Shown in pieces: positions 48,591 to 55,695 of a DNA stretch of 64,000 bases (positions within the stretch are counted from its first letter, which is position 1; every line of letters starts with the position of its first letter). The notes under the pieces were generated by a model. It ran no database searches and had not been told where the DNA came from. It saw only the letters and a list, made by a program, of their open reading frames with translations. The position numbers and the translations under genes are program-made. Source of the stretch: Ectopseudomonas oleovorans (GTDB lineage Bacteria; Pseudomonadota; Gammaproteobacteria; Pseudomonadales; Pseudomonadaceae); contig NZ_QASO01000129.1 in assembly GCF_003052605.1 (NCBI RefSeq), positions 1-64,000 of the forward strand. The letters are read 5' to 3'.

Positions 48591-49333
48591 ATCCCAAGGT
48601 CCTCGTGAATCCAATCCAGGCTGTCGAAGTCAGGCCCGGCGGCAGGCTGGCGGGCCATCTGGGCGCGCTGGGCGTAGGTTTGCGCGTTGAGCATCCACGT
48701 TCGCCAGGTGGCCACCCAGTCGGCGCGCGTCTCGCCCTTGCCGCGCCAGTGGTTGCAGAACTTCTCGGTTTCCAGGCTCAAGTTCGCCGCCGGCGCACGC
48801 TCCCGCGCCCACCGGGCCATCTCCGTGGTCAGCAGGAAGGGGTCAGGCAGCGCCGTCTTGCGCTTGGACTTGGGCTTAGGCTGAGCAACAGCAGGGGCCA
48901 CAGCAGTGCCCGGCGCGACAGCGGCGGGTTTCGGTTGCTCGGAGGGGACTACAGGGGTAGATGCTTTTTCTTCTGTATCTGTATCTGTATCTGGGGGCGT
49001 TACTGTAACGTTACATGCCTGTTTCTTGCGCTTGCGATAGGCTGCAACCCGCGCAGCGCTTGAGTCCGACACATATTGCCGCTTATCCCAAGCAGTCGGC
49101 TGGCCCGCCTCATCAATCAGCCCCTTGGCCAGCAAAACGGCCTTTGTCTCGGCCCATTGCTCGTTACTGATGCGCAGCTGAAACGCTATCTCTGTTTCAT
49201 GTAACGTTACATCGCCGTTACCGCAGCGCAGGCATAACAGCATCAGATAACGACGCTGGTCGACCTCGCTCAGCATCTGCACCTTCGGGTCAGTGGCAAA
49301 CTCGGCATACATCCGGAACCATGCATTAGCCAT
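48587..49333 (-). CDS. Replication initiator O-like protein
   Basis: A 248-residue protein beginning MANAWFRMYAEFATDPKVQM. The N-terminal winged-helix part (QMLSEVDQRRYLMLLCLRCG) is the phage replication-initiator (O-like) domain. The middle is a low-complexity linker (DTDTDTEE, then Pro/Ala/Lys-rich). The C-terminus has ARERAPAANLSLETEKFCNH and WRTWMLNAQTY, typical of the DnaB/P contact end. The gene itself carries two identical palindromes and a TATCTG repeat, as expected if the origin lies inside it. Confidence 0.85.
   Translation of the reverse strand: MANAWFRMYAEFATDPKVQMLSEVDQRRYLMLLCLRCGNGDVTLHETEIAFQLRISNEQWAETKAVLLAKGLIDEAGQPTAWDKRQYVSDSSAARVAAYRKRKKQACNVTVTPPDTDTDTEEKASTPVVPSEQPKPAAVAPGTAVAPAVAQPKPKSKRKTALPDPFLLTTEMARWARERAPAANLSLETEKFCNHWRGKGETRADWVATWRTWMLNAQTYAQRAQMARQPAAGPDFDSLDWIHEDLGI
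49004..49212. repeat. Two TGTAACGTTACA palindromes in the O-like gene (candidate origin sites)
   Basis: Perfect 12-bp palindromes at 49004-49015 and 49200-49211; the second extends to 14 bp (ATGTAACGTTACAT, 49199-49212). They lie 196 bp apart inside the initiator gene, and TATCTG repeats occur beside the first (48975-48993). Lambda's origin likewise lies inside O. They could also be repressor sites. Confidence 0.55.
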
Positions 49334-49610
49334 GGCTGGCCTCCTCGGTTTCCCAGCCGTAACGCACCATCTGCTCGATCAGCGACAGATCGCCCTCCAC
49401 CGACCACAGGGCCGAGGAGATGATCGAATCAGTCCAGCGCGGGGCTGCGGGGTCGTTGAATTGCCCGGACGCAATTGCCAGCACCGCCCGCGCACGCGAA
49501 AGCGCGCACAGCAGAGCGTCGATGGGCAGGCCGGCTTCGGCCTCGGGGCGGATGGTGAAGAGTTCTTCAGGGGTGCCGCAGTAAGCAGCATGCGAAAGAG
49601 TACCGGCCAT
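49326..49610 (-). CDS. DUF3077-like phage protein (94 aa)
   Basis: Begins MAGTLSHAAYCGTPEELFTI. The ELFTIRPEAEAGLPIDALLC / LSRARAVLAIASGQ pattern resembles DUF3077 proteins of Pseudomonas. GGAG precedes the ATG at 49610. The upstream frame to 49967 is open only because it crosses a structured RNA region and is not used. Overlaps the O-like gene by 8 nt. Confidence 0.7.
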   Translation of the reverse strand: MAGTLSHAAYCGTPEELFTIRPEAEAGLPIDALLCALSRARAVLAIASGQFNDPAAPRWTDSIISSALWSVEGDLSLIEQMVRYGWETEEASHG

Positions 49611-49611
49611 G

Positions 49612-49767
49612 ATTAGGCTCCAAACGTAGAGGTCACCACCTCCCACGCCGACGCCAATCAGGGTGGGAGACTGAACGGCGTTGGCGTACCGGCACGCTTG
49701 GACACCGGCGCCTCCGAAGAGGCCACCGTCCAGCCTCCCATAACTCGGGTGCTGAACGACGCGCACA
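49612..49767 (-). ncRNA. Structured leader/antisense-type RNA (c4/P4-CI-like candidate)
   Basis: Mutually exclusive stems: arms 49645-49655 and 49677-49687 (11 bp, one G-U) compete with arms 49640-49646 and 49663-49669 (CTCCCAC/GTGGGAG). A separate GCCTC-CGAA-GAGGC hairpin at 49710-49723 lies within a longer GGAC/GTCC stem. It precedes the DUF3077-like and O/P genes on their strand and is bounded by a weak terminator-like CCGC/GCGG plus seven Ts (49767-49787). This recalls c4 and P4-CI immunity RNAs. The 304-bp gap holds no gene I can support. Confidence 0.45.
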
Positions 49768-49914
49768 AAAAAACCGCGATCAAGCGGCCTGTGCGGCCAA
49801 ACGTGAGACGGGACGCCAATCCCGGCTGGCGATTTTGCGCCAACACTCGTGAGCATAGACGCGCGCCGAACCCGCGTCAATCGGCGGCCACGGGCCGCAG
49901 TTGGGGCGATCCAC

Positions 49915-50667
49915 TCACCGGCCATGATTGCCACCCTCGGTACGCGCCACGTTTTCACCACTCGCAAAACGTGGCGCGGCGTTGATTTTCTGCGCCAGCA
50001 CAGCCAGCCCCTTCGCCGTCACCCGCACCTGGCTCGCCAGTCGATCCGCGCCGTCATCCTCCCGGCCGATGATCGACACCTTGTGATCCAGCAGCCCGGC
50101 GGCCATGCGTGGCTGATACGCCAGCAGGCGCATGCTGCCCTCGCGCCGGTAGATCCAGCGGTTCGCGCGCATCCACTCGATCAGCCGGCAACGCTGGATG
50201 CCCAGGTGCTTCGCCGCATCCGTCAGGCACATCGAGCCGCCGGCCTCGGCGATCCGCGCCAGCGCCTCGACCTTCGGCGCCTGCTCGCTCACCACCACCT
50301 GCAGGCGGTTGTTCTGCTCGGCCAGGTCAGCCGCCAGGCGCAGCGCCTCGGGCAGGGTTTGCGGCAAGGCTGGAGGTACGGTGCGCTGCTCCAACTCAGC
50401 AAGCCGCACGATCACCCGATGCCGCAGCGGGATGCTGTAGCCCGTCAGCAGCGTCTCGGTGAGCGTGCGATCGAGCAGAAACTCGGCGGTGTAACCGCGG
50501 CCATCCTTGCGCTCGACCAGATGGCGCAAATCTGCGCCATCCTGCTCCAGGGCCTGCCGCATCACCCGCACATCGCGGATAACGTCCTTGTGCTGCTTGC
50601 CTGTAAGGCTGGCGATCTCGCGGGTGGACATCGTTACCGCCTTGCCGCACTGCATCAGTTGGTTCAT
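49915..50667 (-). CDS. Phage antirepressor (Rha-like N-terminus, KilAC C-terminus)
   Basis: A 250-residue protein. The N-terminal Rha/pRha-like part is MSTREIASLTGKQHKDVIRD with GRGYTAEFLLDRTLTETLLT; a coiled linker follows. The C-terminal KilAC domain reads DAAKHLGIQRCRLIEWMRAN, WIYRREGSMRLLAYQPRMAA and VRVTAKGLAVLAQ. Such proteins antagonise the repressor or regulate early-late switching. Location in the early minus operon after CII fits. Confidence 0.88.
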   Translation of the reverse strand: MNQLMQCGKAVTMSTREIASLTGKQHKDVIRDVRVMRQALEQDGADLRHLVERKDGRGYTAEFLLDRTLTETLLTGYSIPLRHRVIVRLAELEQRTVPPALPQTLPEALRLAADLAEQNNRLQVVVSEQAPKVEALARIAEAGGSMCLTDAAKHLGIQRCRLIEWMRANRWIYRREGSMRLLAYQPRMAAGLLDHKVSIIGREDDGADRLASQVRVTAKGLAVLAQKINAAPRFASGENVARTEGGNHGR

Positions 50668-50699
50668 ACTTCGGTCACCTCAGTAGGCGTTGTTGAAGA

Positions 50700-50725
50700 A
50701 GCCGGGCCGCAATCCCGGCTTTTTT
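50700..50725 (+). terminator. Hairpin with T-tract between cII-like and antirepressor genes
   Basis: AGCCGGG-ccgcaat-CCCGGCT followed by six Ts on the plus strand, a weak T-tract on the minus strand. It may stop stray plus-strand transcription or attenuate the early minus operon. Confidence 0.65.
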
Positions 50726-50736
50726 GTGCCTGTGAT

Positions 50737-51159
50737 TCAGGCGGCCTTCACCGACTCCAGCAGCACTTCCATGGCCGCCTTCGCCTCGCCGACATGGCGC
50801 TTGATCTGCTGCTTCTCGTGCTGGCTCACATGGCCATCCTCCAGCGCCTCGACAACCGCCTTCGTCACGTCCGCAATCTCGTTGTGCATATGCAGCACGG
50901 CGGACTGCAGCGCGGTCGACTTCACCGGCTGCTTCGCCACCAGCTCAAAGCCGAACTCATGCGCCAGCGCGGCCAAAATCCGCTTGTCCTGGCTGTGCAG
51001 CATGATCTGCAGCAGCTGCTCCACATTCAGGCGGTGCGTGTCATCGTTCGGGTTGCAACGGTTCAACAGGCTCGTGTGGCTCATGCCCATGGCATGCGCC
51101 AACTGCTTCGGCCCAGCGTCCAGAACCGTCTCGTGAATGGCGCGGTGGATCTCTTCCAT
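50737..51159 (-). CDS. CII-like phage regulator (Phage_CP76 family)
   Basis: A 140-residue protein beginning MEEIHRAIHETVLDAGPKQL. The helix-turn-helix (AHAMGMSHTSLLNRCNPNDD) and LNVEQLLQIMLHSQDKRILA fit the Phage_CP76/CII-like family that activates establishment of lysogeny. GAGG lies upstream of the chosen ATG. It is downstream of cro in the rightward-type early operon, as cII is in lambda. Confidence 0.82.
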   Translation of the reverse strand: MEEIHRAIHETVLDAGPKQLAHAMGMSHTSLLNRCNPNDDTHRLNVEQLLQIMLHSQDKRILAALAHEFGFELVAKQPVKSTALQSAVLHMHNEIADVTKAVVEALEDGHVSQHEKQQIKRHVGEAKAAMEVLLESVKAA

Positions 51160-51247
51160 ATCGGGAAACCTCTGCTCGTTTATCGTGGCGCCCTGTTCAG
51201 CCCTGGGCGAATCTGTCTTCACTGGATCAGCCGACAGGGGAAACCCC

Positions 51248-51559
51248 ATGCAACCGACCATCGAATCACTACAGGGCGAACTGCTTGCCCTTCGCTGCCA
51301 CATCGCTGCCCTCATGGAGGTGCAGCCTCTTCAATCTCAGTTGCGTTTCCGGGCAAAGCTGGAATCCGCTTGCTTACTCATCCGCCCTTGCCAGCGTGGC
51401 GCTCGCCAGGACGGGTTTGATCAGGTGGTCACTTCGCTGGCGGTTAAGCGGCGCGAAAAATGTCAGGGCGAAGCTCTACCGCAGTCACCGCACCAGAACA
51501 GGCGGCAACAATTGCGTGAACCCGGTGAGCAGGAACGCCCCTGGCCTTCCATTGAGTGA
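51248..51559 (+). CDS. Small phage protein on the strand opposite cro (103 aa), tentative
   Basis: Begins MQPTIESLQGELLALRCHIA; LRFRAKLESACLLIRPCQRG follows. GGGGAAA precedes the ATG. The first half looks helical and protein-like, but the 3' part overlaps cro on the opposite strand and becomes Gln/Arg-rich, as antisense frames do. It may be a real small gene with a degraded end. Confidence 0.4.
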   Translation: MQPTIESLQGELLALRCHIAALMEVQPLQSQLRFRAKLESACLLIRPCQRGARQDGFDQVVTSLAVKRREKCQGEALPQSPHQNRRQQLREPGEQERPWPSIE

Positions 51560-51647
51560 TTGCCATGGGCGTCACTCCCAAGCGCTCAGCCAACAATTTG
51601 GCCGAGCCAACGGCCTCAATGGCCTCTTCGAGCGGGGTCTTTTTCAT
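51444..51647 (-). CDS. cro: Cro-like repressor
   Basis: A 67-residue protein beginning MKKTPLEEAIEAVGSAKLLA. The helix-turn-helix ERLGVTPMAITQWKARGVPA is typical of P22 Cro/YdaS-type regulators. CGGAG is 7 nt before the ATG. Divergent from cI across an 84-bp operator region. Confidence 0.85.
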   Translation of the reverse strand: MKKTPLEEAIEAVGSAKLLAERLGVTPMAITQWKARGVPAHRVHAIVAACSGAVTAVELRPDIFRAA

Positions 51648-51679
51648 AAACGCTCCGTTGAGCATTCGATAAACATGCA

Positions 51680-51732
51680 TCAACAATACGTTTATTTTAA
51701 CGAACCGGCAAGCCCCGTAAACTTGTTGTTTA
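51680..51732. promoter_or_regulatory. cI/cro operator-promoter region
   Basis: The cro promoter reads leftward: -35 TTTACG (51716-51721) and -10 TAAAAT (51694-51699), 16 nt apart. A 15-bp site TAAACTTGTTGTTTA (51718-51732) covers the -35 and the cI start codon. A 12-of-15 relative, TAAACGTATTGTTGA, lies on the minus strand at 51680-51694 beside the -10. The same site type recurs at 53959 before the other early promoter, supporting CI binding. Confidence 0.75.
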
Positions 51733-52472
51733 TGGATACGCACAAACACTCAGGAGAGCGCCTGCGGGCCTACCTCCAAGAAAAGGGCATCAGGTACGCC
51801 ACTTTTGCGGCGATGCTTGGCGTTGACCCCCAGAACGTGAACAACTGGTTTTCGCGCGGTGTCCCTGCCAACAAGCACCGGGATGTGTGCAAACAGCTAG
51901 GGCTGAGCTTTGAATGGCTTTTAGATGGCACCCTGCCGAAAGAGGCTTCTTGGGGAGGCGCATCAACCACGACCGTGGGCGCCTCTGCGCAAGCAGAGAT
52001 AACTGGCTCAGTCGAAGAGTGGAGTGACGACACCCCGCTTGATGACGACACCGTTGCCCTGCCGTTTCTCAAGGAGGTTGAATTGGCAGCAGGGTCTGGC
52101 CTGACAGCAGTTGAGCGCAGCAGTAACAAGCAGCTCAGGTTCGGGAAGTATTCGCTAAAGAAGGAAGGCGTCCAGGCTGAGCATGCCGTAGCCGTCACCG
52201 TGCGCGGCAATAGCATGGAGCCCGTCCTGCCGGATGGCGCCACGGTCGCCGTGAACACCATTGACAAGACCATCACTGACGGCAAGACCTACGCCATAAA
52301 TCATGCCGGCCAACTCCGGGTTAAATTGCTCTATCGCCTCCCCGGCGGCGGGCTACGCATCCGCAGCTATAACCGCGACGAACACCCCGACGAGGAATAC
52401 ACCCCGGCTCAAGTTCAGGAGCAGGAAATCAGTGTGATCGGTCGCGTGTTCTGGGGCGCGATGTTCTTCTGA
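51732..52472 (+). CDS. cI: CI-type prophage repressor (HTH + S24 peptidase)
   Basis: A 246-residue protein beginning MDTHKHSGERLRAYLQEKGI. Helix-turn-helix around residues 17-50 (ATFAAMLGVDPQNVNNWFSR). An Ala-Gly cleavage site in VELAAGSGLT, catalytic Ser in GNSMEPVLPDG and Lys in QLRVKLLYR make a LexA-like autocleaving domain, so induction should follow RecA/SOS. No ribosome binding site precedes the ATG, which lies within an operator, so the mRNA is probably leaderless, as for lambda cI from PRM. Confidence 0.92.
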   Translation: MDTHKHSGERLRAYLQEKGIRYATFAAMLGVDPQNVNNWFSRGVPANKHRDVCKQLGLSFEWLLDGTLPKEASWGGASTTTVGASAQAEITGSVEEWSDDTPLDDDTVALPFLKEVELAAGSGLTAVERSSNKQLRFGKYSLKKEGVQAEHAVAVTVRGNSMEPVLPDGATVAVNTIDKTITDGKTYAINHAGQLRVKLLYRLPGGGLRIRSYNRDEHPDEEYTPAQVQEQEISVIGRVFWGAMFF

Positions 52473-52540
52473 TGAACTGGCCCCGCTTCATCAAGGGGCT
52501 GTGGCACGGAGACCAGCCGAATAAATGGGGAGCGGAGTGA
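52472..52540 (+). CDS. 22-residue ORF between cI and the lysogenic module, tentative
   Basis: MNWPRFIKGLWHGDQPNKWG plus two residues. Its ATG shares one base with the cI stop and its stop directly abuts the next start. Such exact packing suggests it is translated, perhaps only for coupling. No function can be assigned. Confidence 0.4.
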   Translation: MNWPRFIKGLWHGDQPNKWGAE

Positions 52541-53056
52541 ATGGCGGGCTCAAGAAAGATGCCTTATGCGGACGCAATCGCTGCAATTGAGGTATCGAAA
52601 CAATGGGGTGGCGGGCGCGCAATCTCCTGGGTTCCGCAAGGTGGCAAGGGCTTCCCGCACTCTCATAAGTGCCGGGTTACCTTACTCATCAACGGCGTCA
52701 TCCAGGAAGGCTATTTCCTAGACCTTTACCACAAGAAAAGCGCCATTCAGGGCGTGCCAGACAAAATCAGTTTCTCGCTGATGGTAAATGGAGCCCGGGT
52801 CTTCGCTCTGGACGAAAATGGGCCTAGCGACCACATGAATGCCATCGGCAGGGGGCTGGCCTACTTTCAAAAGAAACCAGACCATCCTCACGTTCACTTC
52901 CCGGTAGCTGAAGGAACAGAGGGGTACGCCGAACCAATCGAGCGATCACCTATCGAAACGCTATGGCAGGCATTCCTTGAACGTGCCAACATAAAGTCAG
53001 CACCAAAATTTACCTACCCCACTCTCCCGAATGCCGGGCAAATGAATCTGCTATGA
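52541..53056 (+). CDS. DUF1828 partner protein, unknown (171 aa)
   Basis: Begins MAGSRKMPYADAIAAIEVSK; a beta-rich core (HKCRVTLLINGVIQEGYFLD) and HPHVHFPVAEGTEGYAEP follow. It overlaps the DUF1828 gene by 4 nt and is read from the cI promoter, so it should be made in the lysogen. This pairing suggests a two-gene system; I do not know its function. Confidence 0.7.
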   Translation: MAGSRKMPYADAIAAIEVSKQWGGGRAISWVPQGGKGFPHSHKCRVTLLINGVIQEGYFLDLYHKKSAIQGVPDKISFSLMVNGARVFALDENGPSDHMNAIGRGLAYFQKKPDHPHVHFPVAEGTEGYAEPIERSPIETLWQAFLERANIKSAPKFTYPTLPNAGQMNLL

Positions 53057-53817
53057 ACTGCACACAGCTAAGCGCCCAGTTCGGCTTCCTGTGCAAGCCT
53101 ATCCGGGAAGGCCTGACCTATATTGAATCGCCGCTGACCTTGTCATTCGACGGCGCCCTGATTGGCGCATACGTCGAAGAAATCGGCCGCGGCCTTGTCC
53201 GTATTTCGGATAACGCTGACATCCTGTTTACAGCGATGACGCACGGCATTACCCCGGACGCACGCCGCGCCAAGAAATTCAGCGCCCTAGCTGTGCAGCA
53301 TGGCGTCGAGCTTTCGGACGGAGGCGAACTACATGCCGTTTGCCCGCAAGAGCAGGCCGGCTTCTACTTGGCCCGATTCATGGAGGCAGCTTCTAGGATT
53401 GGCAATGCCTGCGACGACATGCTTGTCGTGCCGGTTCCGAAGTTTGAGCGAGCCGTAGGGAAAATACTGGCCAAGCGATTCGGGCCAAAGGTGAGGCGGT
53501 CATACTCATTGGTTGGCGCCAGCGGCCACCAACTGACATTCCCGTTCGTGCTGAACCCTGGAACCAGCAATCAGATGATCATCCAGACAATATCTTCAGG
53601 CAGCCACGGCAAGCCCAACTGGGGCAGTATCTATGGCACCGTGGGGAAGATGGGCGATCTGAAGAACTCTGGTGACCGCACCAAGAGAACTGTAATTCTT
53701 CAGCGCGGCGAAGAAGACGCCACCAACCAAGCCACTGTTGCGCTTGCCGAGACAGCCTCGATTGTCATCTATACCGGGGATGACGATGAGCTTGAACGAG
53801 CACTAAAAGCCGCATAG
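53053..53817 (+). CDS. DUF1828/DUF1829-like protein
   Basis: A 254-residue protein. The N-terminal ~95 residues (YIESPLTLSFDGALIGAYVE, ISDNADILFTAMTHGITPDA, ARRAKKFSALAVQHGVEL) match DUF1828; the C-terminal part (VVPVPKFERAVGKILAKRFG, SLVGASGHQLTFPFVL) resembles DUF1829. Lysogeny-expressed and followed by a terminator. Superinfection exclusion, anti-phage defence or toxin-antitoxin action are all possible; the sequence does not decide. Confidence 0.75.
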   Translation: MNCTQLSAQFGFLCKPIREGLTYIESPLTLSFDGALIGAYVEEIGRGLVRISDNADILFTAMTHGITPDARRAKKFSALAVQHGVELSDGGELHAVCPQEQAGFYLARFMEAASRIGNACDDMLVVPVPKFERAVGKILAKRFGPKVRRSYSLVGASGHQLTFPFVLNPGTSNQMIIQTISSGSHGKPNWGSIYGTVGKMGDLKNSGDRTKRTVILQRGEEDATNQATVALAETASIVIYTGDDDELERALKAA

Positions 53818-53820
53818 CCA

Positions 53821-53844
53821 AGCCCCGCCCCGAGCGGGGCTTTT
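53821..53844 (+). terminator. Terminator of the cI operon
   Basis: AGCCCCGC-cccga-GCGGGGCT followed by TTTT, 3 nt after the DUF1828 stop. Ends the lysogenic transcript. Confidence 0.9.
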
Positions 53845-53868
53845 CATTCCCGTCGCATAACCCAGCCC

Positions 53869-53893
53869 AAGCCCGCCCCGCGCGGGCTTTTTT
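53869..53893. terminator. Second terminator before the early-left promoter
   Basis: AGCCCGC-cccgc-GCGGGCT followed by six Ts. With the one at 53821 it insulates the early-left promoter from cI-operon read-through. Confidence 0.85.
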
Positions 53894-53933
53894 GTGCATG
53901 GGATTTGGCTCTCCACGCCACGAACAAACAAAA

Positions 53934-53975
53934 TAAACATTTTGTGTTGACGAGGTTATAAACACGTTGTTTAAT
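53934..53975 (+). promoter_or_regulatory. CI-controlled early-left promoter (PL-like)
   Basis: A strong TTGACG (53947-53952), 17-nt spacer and TTTAAT (53970-53975). A 15-bp operator TAAACACGTTGTTTA (53959-53973; arms TAAACA/TGTTTA) covers the spacer and -10, and a weaker TAAACATTTTGTGTT (53934-53948) covers the -35. It drives the 54291-61554 operon, including xis and int. Confidence 0.8.
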
Positions 53976-54019
53976 TCATCCCAACGCCGCCGGAAACGAC
54001 GACCAGGCCGCAAGGCCAC

Positions 54020-54065
54020 CGCTCTTTAACAACCAGCGCCATGAACAGCTAGCCGGGCAACCGGC
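54020..54065 (+). promoter_or_regulatory. nut-like antitermination site (boxA and boxB-like hairpin)
   Basis: CGCTCTTTAACAA (54020-54032) matches the rRNA-type boxA. Twenty nt later GCCGG-GCAA-CCGGC (54052-54065) forms a 5-bp hairpin with a GNRA loop, like boxB. It lies 45 nt after the PL -10. The remaining 225 bp to the first gene holds further GC-rich inverted repeats but no gene I can support. Confidence 0.65.
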
Positions 54066-54290
54066 GAGGCAGCCCCGGCCATCACCTGTGGGGCGACAGA
54101 AAGTCAGGTGAACCAACCGCTACGCCGAACGGCGACCGGCGTTCAGAGGTAGGCCACAGAGGGGCCGAGCCTGACGAGGTGCTGACCGAACCGCGCGAAT
54201 GACCCGAGAGGCGTAGCGAGCAAGACCCGATTTCACTGGCTGGCCTTCCAACGAGGGCCAGACAGGAAACCAACCAGGGAGAGCACAGCC

Positions 54291-54527
54291 ATGTTCGAGG
54301 GCATCCACTACAACCGCCACAGCCAGCCAGGGCACACCTGCTGCACGTACTTCTCCGACGACGTTACGGGCGTCTTCGGCTTTCACGTCAACGAGCAACG
54401 CGCAGCCTTGAATTGCCAGCTCGGCCCCATTGAGGCCACCCGCTCAAACAGCAGCAGCCACTACTACAGCCACACCCTTGGCCGTCATGTGGCTCGGACT
54501 GAAGACGAAGTGCACGACTTCTCCTGA
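54291..54527 (+). CDS. Early-left protein, unknown (78 aa)
   Basis: Begins MFEGIHYNRHSQPGHTCCTY; His, Ser and Cys rich. GGGAGAG precedes the ATG. First gene after PL and the nut-like site, where lambda has N. It lacks an Arg-rich N-terminus, so an N protein is unlikely from sequence. Confidence 0.6.
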   Translation: MFEGIHYNRHSQPGHTCCTYFSDDVTGVFGFHVNEQRAALNCQLGPIEATRSNSSSHYYSHTLGRHVARTEDEVHDFS

Positions 54528-54606
54528 TCACGGTTTCACCGGCAGCCCTTCTCACCAGGGGCTGACGGGAAACCCTTCCCCACCAGCATCCACACAGGTG
54601 CCCACC

Positions 54607-54870
54607 ATGAACGCACTCACCAAAGCCCGCGACTCCATCGCCGACCTGCTCGACGCCATGCGCCACACCAACCAGGCCCGCATGGCCACCGAGGCGCGCC
54701 AGCGCCAGCAACCAGCGCCAGCGCCGCGCGCCACCACGCTCTACGCCTGCGGCCGCGTGTGGCAGGTGCTCGACGCCGACACCGGCCGCCTGCTGGCCCA
54801 CCGCCCCAGCATGCACGAAGCCGCCGAACTGGCCACCCGCCTCGAGCTGGGACTGCAACTGCACCACTGA
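54607..54870 (+). CDS. Early-left protein, unknown (87 aa)
   Basis: Begins MNALTKARDSIADLLDAMRH: an N-terminal helix, an Ala/Pro/Gln linker, then a small beta-like end (TLYACGRVWQVLDADTGRLL). The ATG at 54607 begins the plausible protein; the frame upstream is low quality. No family recognised. Confidence 0.6.
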   Translation: MNALTKARDSIADLLDAMRHTNQARMATEARQRQQPAPAPRATTLYACGRVWQVLDADTGRLLAHRPSMHEAAELATRLELGLQLHH

Positions 54871-54880
54871 GGGCGCCAGC

Positions 54881-55345
54881 ATGCTCCAGAACCCACACTA
54901 CAGCAGCCACGCCGAACAGCAGGCCGCCCTGGGCAGCGCTGCAAAGCTCGACCCCGAAAAACACCCGCGGCGCTACAAACTGCACCAGGCGCGCGAGAAG
55001 TTCAGGCCAACCAAGCGCTGCCATCAGCCCTCCAGCGAAGAGCGCACACCGGCTCTGCTCGAAAGGGCCGAGGCGCTGGCACACCTGGGCCTGACGGAGG
55101 CCGCGCGCGAACTGGGCGTCAGCCGCAGCGTGCTCGACCGCCTACGCGCGGACTATGGCATCGAGTTCGCCAAGCCAGCCAGGCGCAACGGCGCGGGGCG
55201 CGTCAAGGCCCTGGCCGGTTCCAATCCGACCATGAAAGAGCTCGCCGCCGCGGCGGGCCTTACCTACAACCACACCTACAAGCTCTGCAAGCTGCACGGC
55301 ATCGAACCCGGAGTGCCCTATGGCCAAGACCCAAAAGGAACGTGA
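54881..55345 (+). CDS. Helix-turn-helix-like early protein (154 aa)
   Basis: LTEAARELGVSRSVLDRLRA and MKELAAAAGLTYNHTYKLCK are two helix-turn-helix-like segments, the second near the C-terminus. The N-terminus is basic (KHPRRYKLHQAREKFRPTKR). Probably a DNA-binding regulator of the early-left operon. Overlaps the next gene by 26 nt. Confidence 0.65.
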   Translation: MLQNPHYSSHAEQQAALGSAAKLDPEKHPRRYKLHQAREKFRPTKRCHQPSSEERTPALLERAEALAHLGLTEAARELGVSRSVLDRLRADYGIEFAKPARRNGAGRVKALAGSNPTMKELAAAAGLTYNHTYKLCKLHGIEPGVPYGQDPKGT

Positions 55346-55634
55346 CGATGCCGCCGCCCAGCGGCGCAAGGGCGCCCAAGAGGTCGAACTACGCCACCGC
55401 GTGCGCCCCGGCATCCTCGCCATCCTCACCGAGCTGATGGAATGGGGCGAACACACCGAGCGCACCGAATGCCTGCAAACGCTACTGCTCAACGTCCACG
55501 CCCTGGGCCGCGACCACGCCGCCGCCCTGCTGCAACCGCCGCGCCACGAAATCCACATATCCCCAACCGTGGCGCGCCAGCTCTACCAGCAAGGCGCCGA
55601 ACAAGCCGGGCGCCTCGATCGGCAAGAGCAGTAA
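55320..55634 (+). CDS. Early-left helical protein (104 aa)
   Basis: Begins MAKTQKERDDAAAQRRKGAQ. ELRHRVRPGILAILTELMEW and ERTECLQTLLLNVHALG suggest a mostly helical protein, possibly with a ribbon-helix-helix-like core. No known family. Confidence 0.65.
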   Translation: MAKTQKERDDAAAQRRKGAQEVELRHRVRPGILAILTELMEWGEHTERTECLQTLLLNVHALGRDHAAALLQPPRHEIHISPTVARQLYQQGAEQAGRLDRQEQ

Positions 55635-55695
55635 ACCACCACCCACCACACCGGCCGCAGCAGCGGCACGGGATCGTTCGTTCTGGAGAAAGCCC

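Noticed and set aside
48975..48993. TATCTG triplets as a possible CRISPR or VNTR
   Set aside because: They encode DTDTD in the linker of the O-like protein; too short and without spacers. Kept only as possible origin material.
49326..49967. A longer version of the 94-residue gene (213 codons)
   Set aside because: The extra 119 codons cross the structured RNA region and part of the antirepressor gene; the conserved protein and a good ribosome binding site begin at 49610.
51430..51445. A boxA-like CGCTTAACC on the minus strand after cro
   Set aside because: It coincides with the last codons and stop of cro, and the match to boxA is weak.
54066..54290. A tRNA or riboswitch in the PL leader
   Set aside because: Several GC-rich inverted repeats but no T-arm or acceptor pattern of a tRNA and no riboswitch core that I recognise; described only as leader sequence.
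54291..54527. Lambda N analogue
   Set aside because: Right position, but there is no Arg-rich N-terminal motif; left as unknown.
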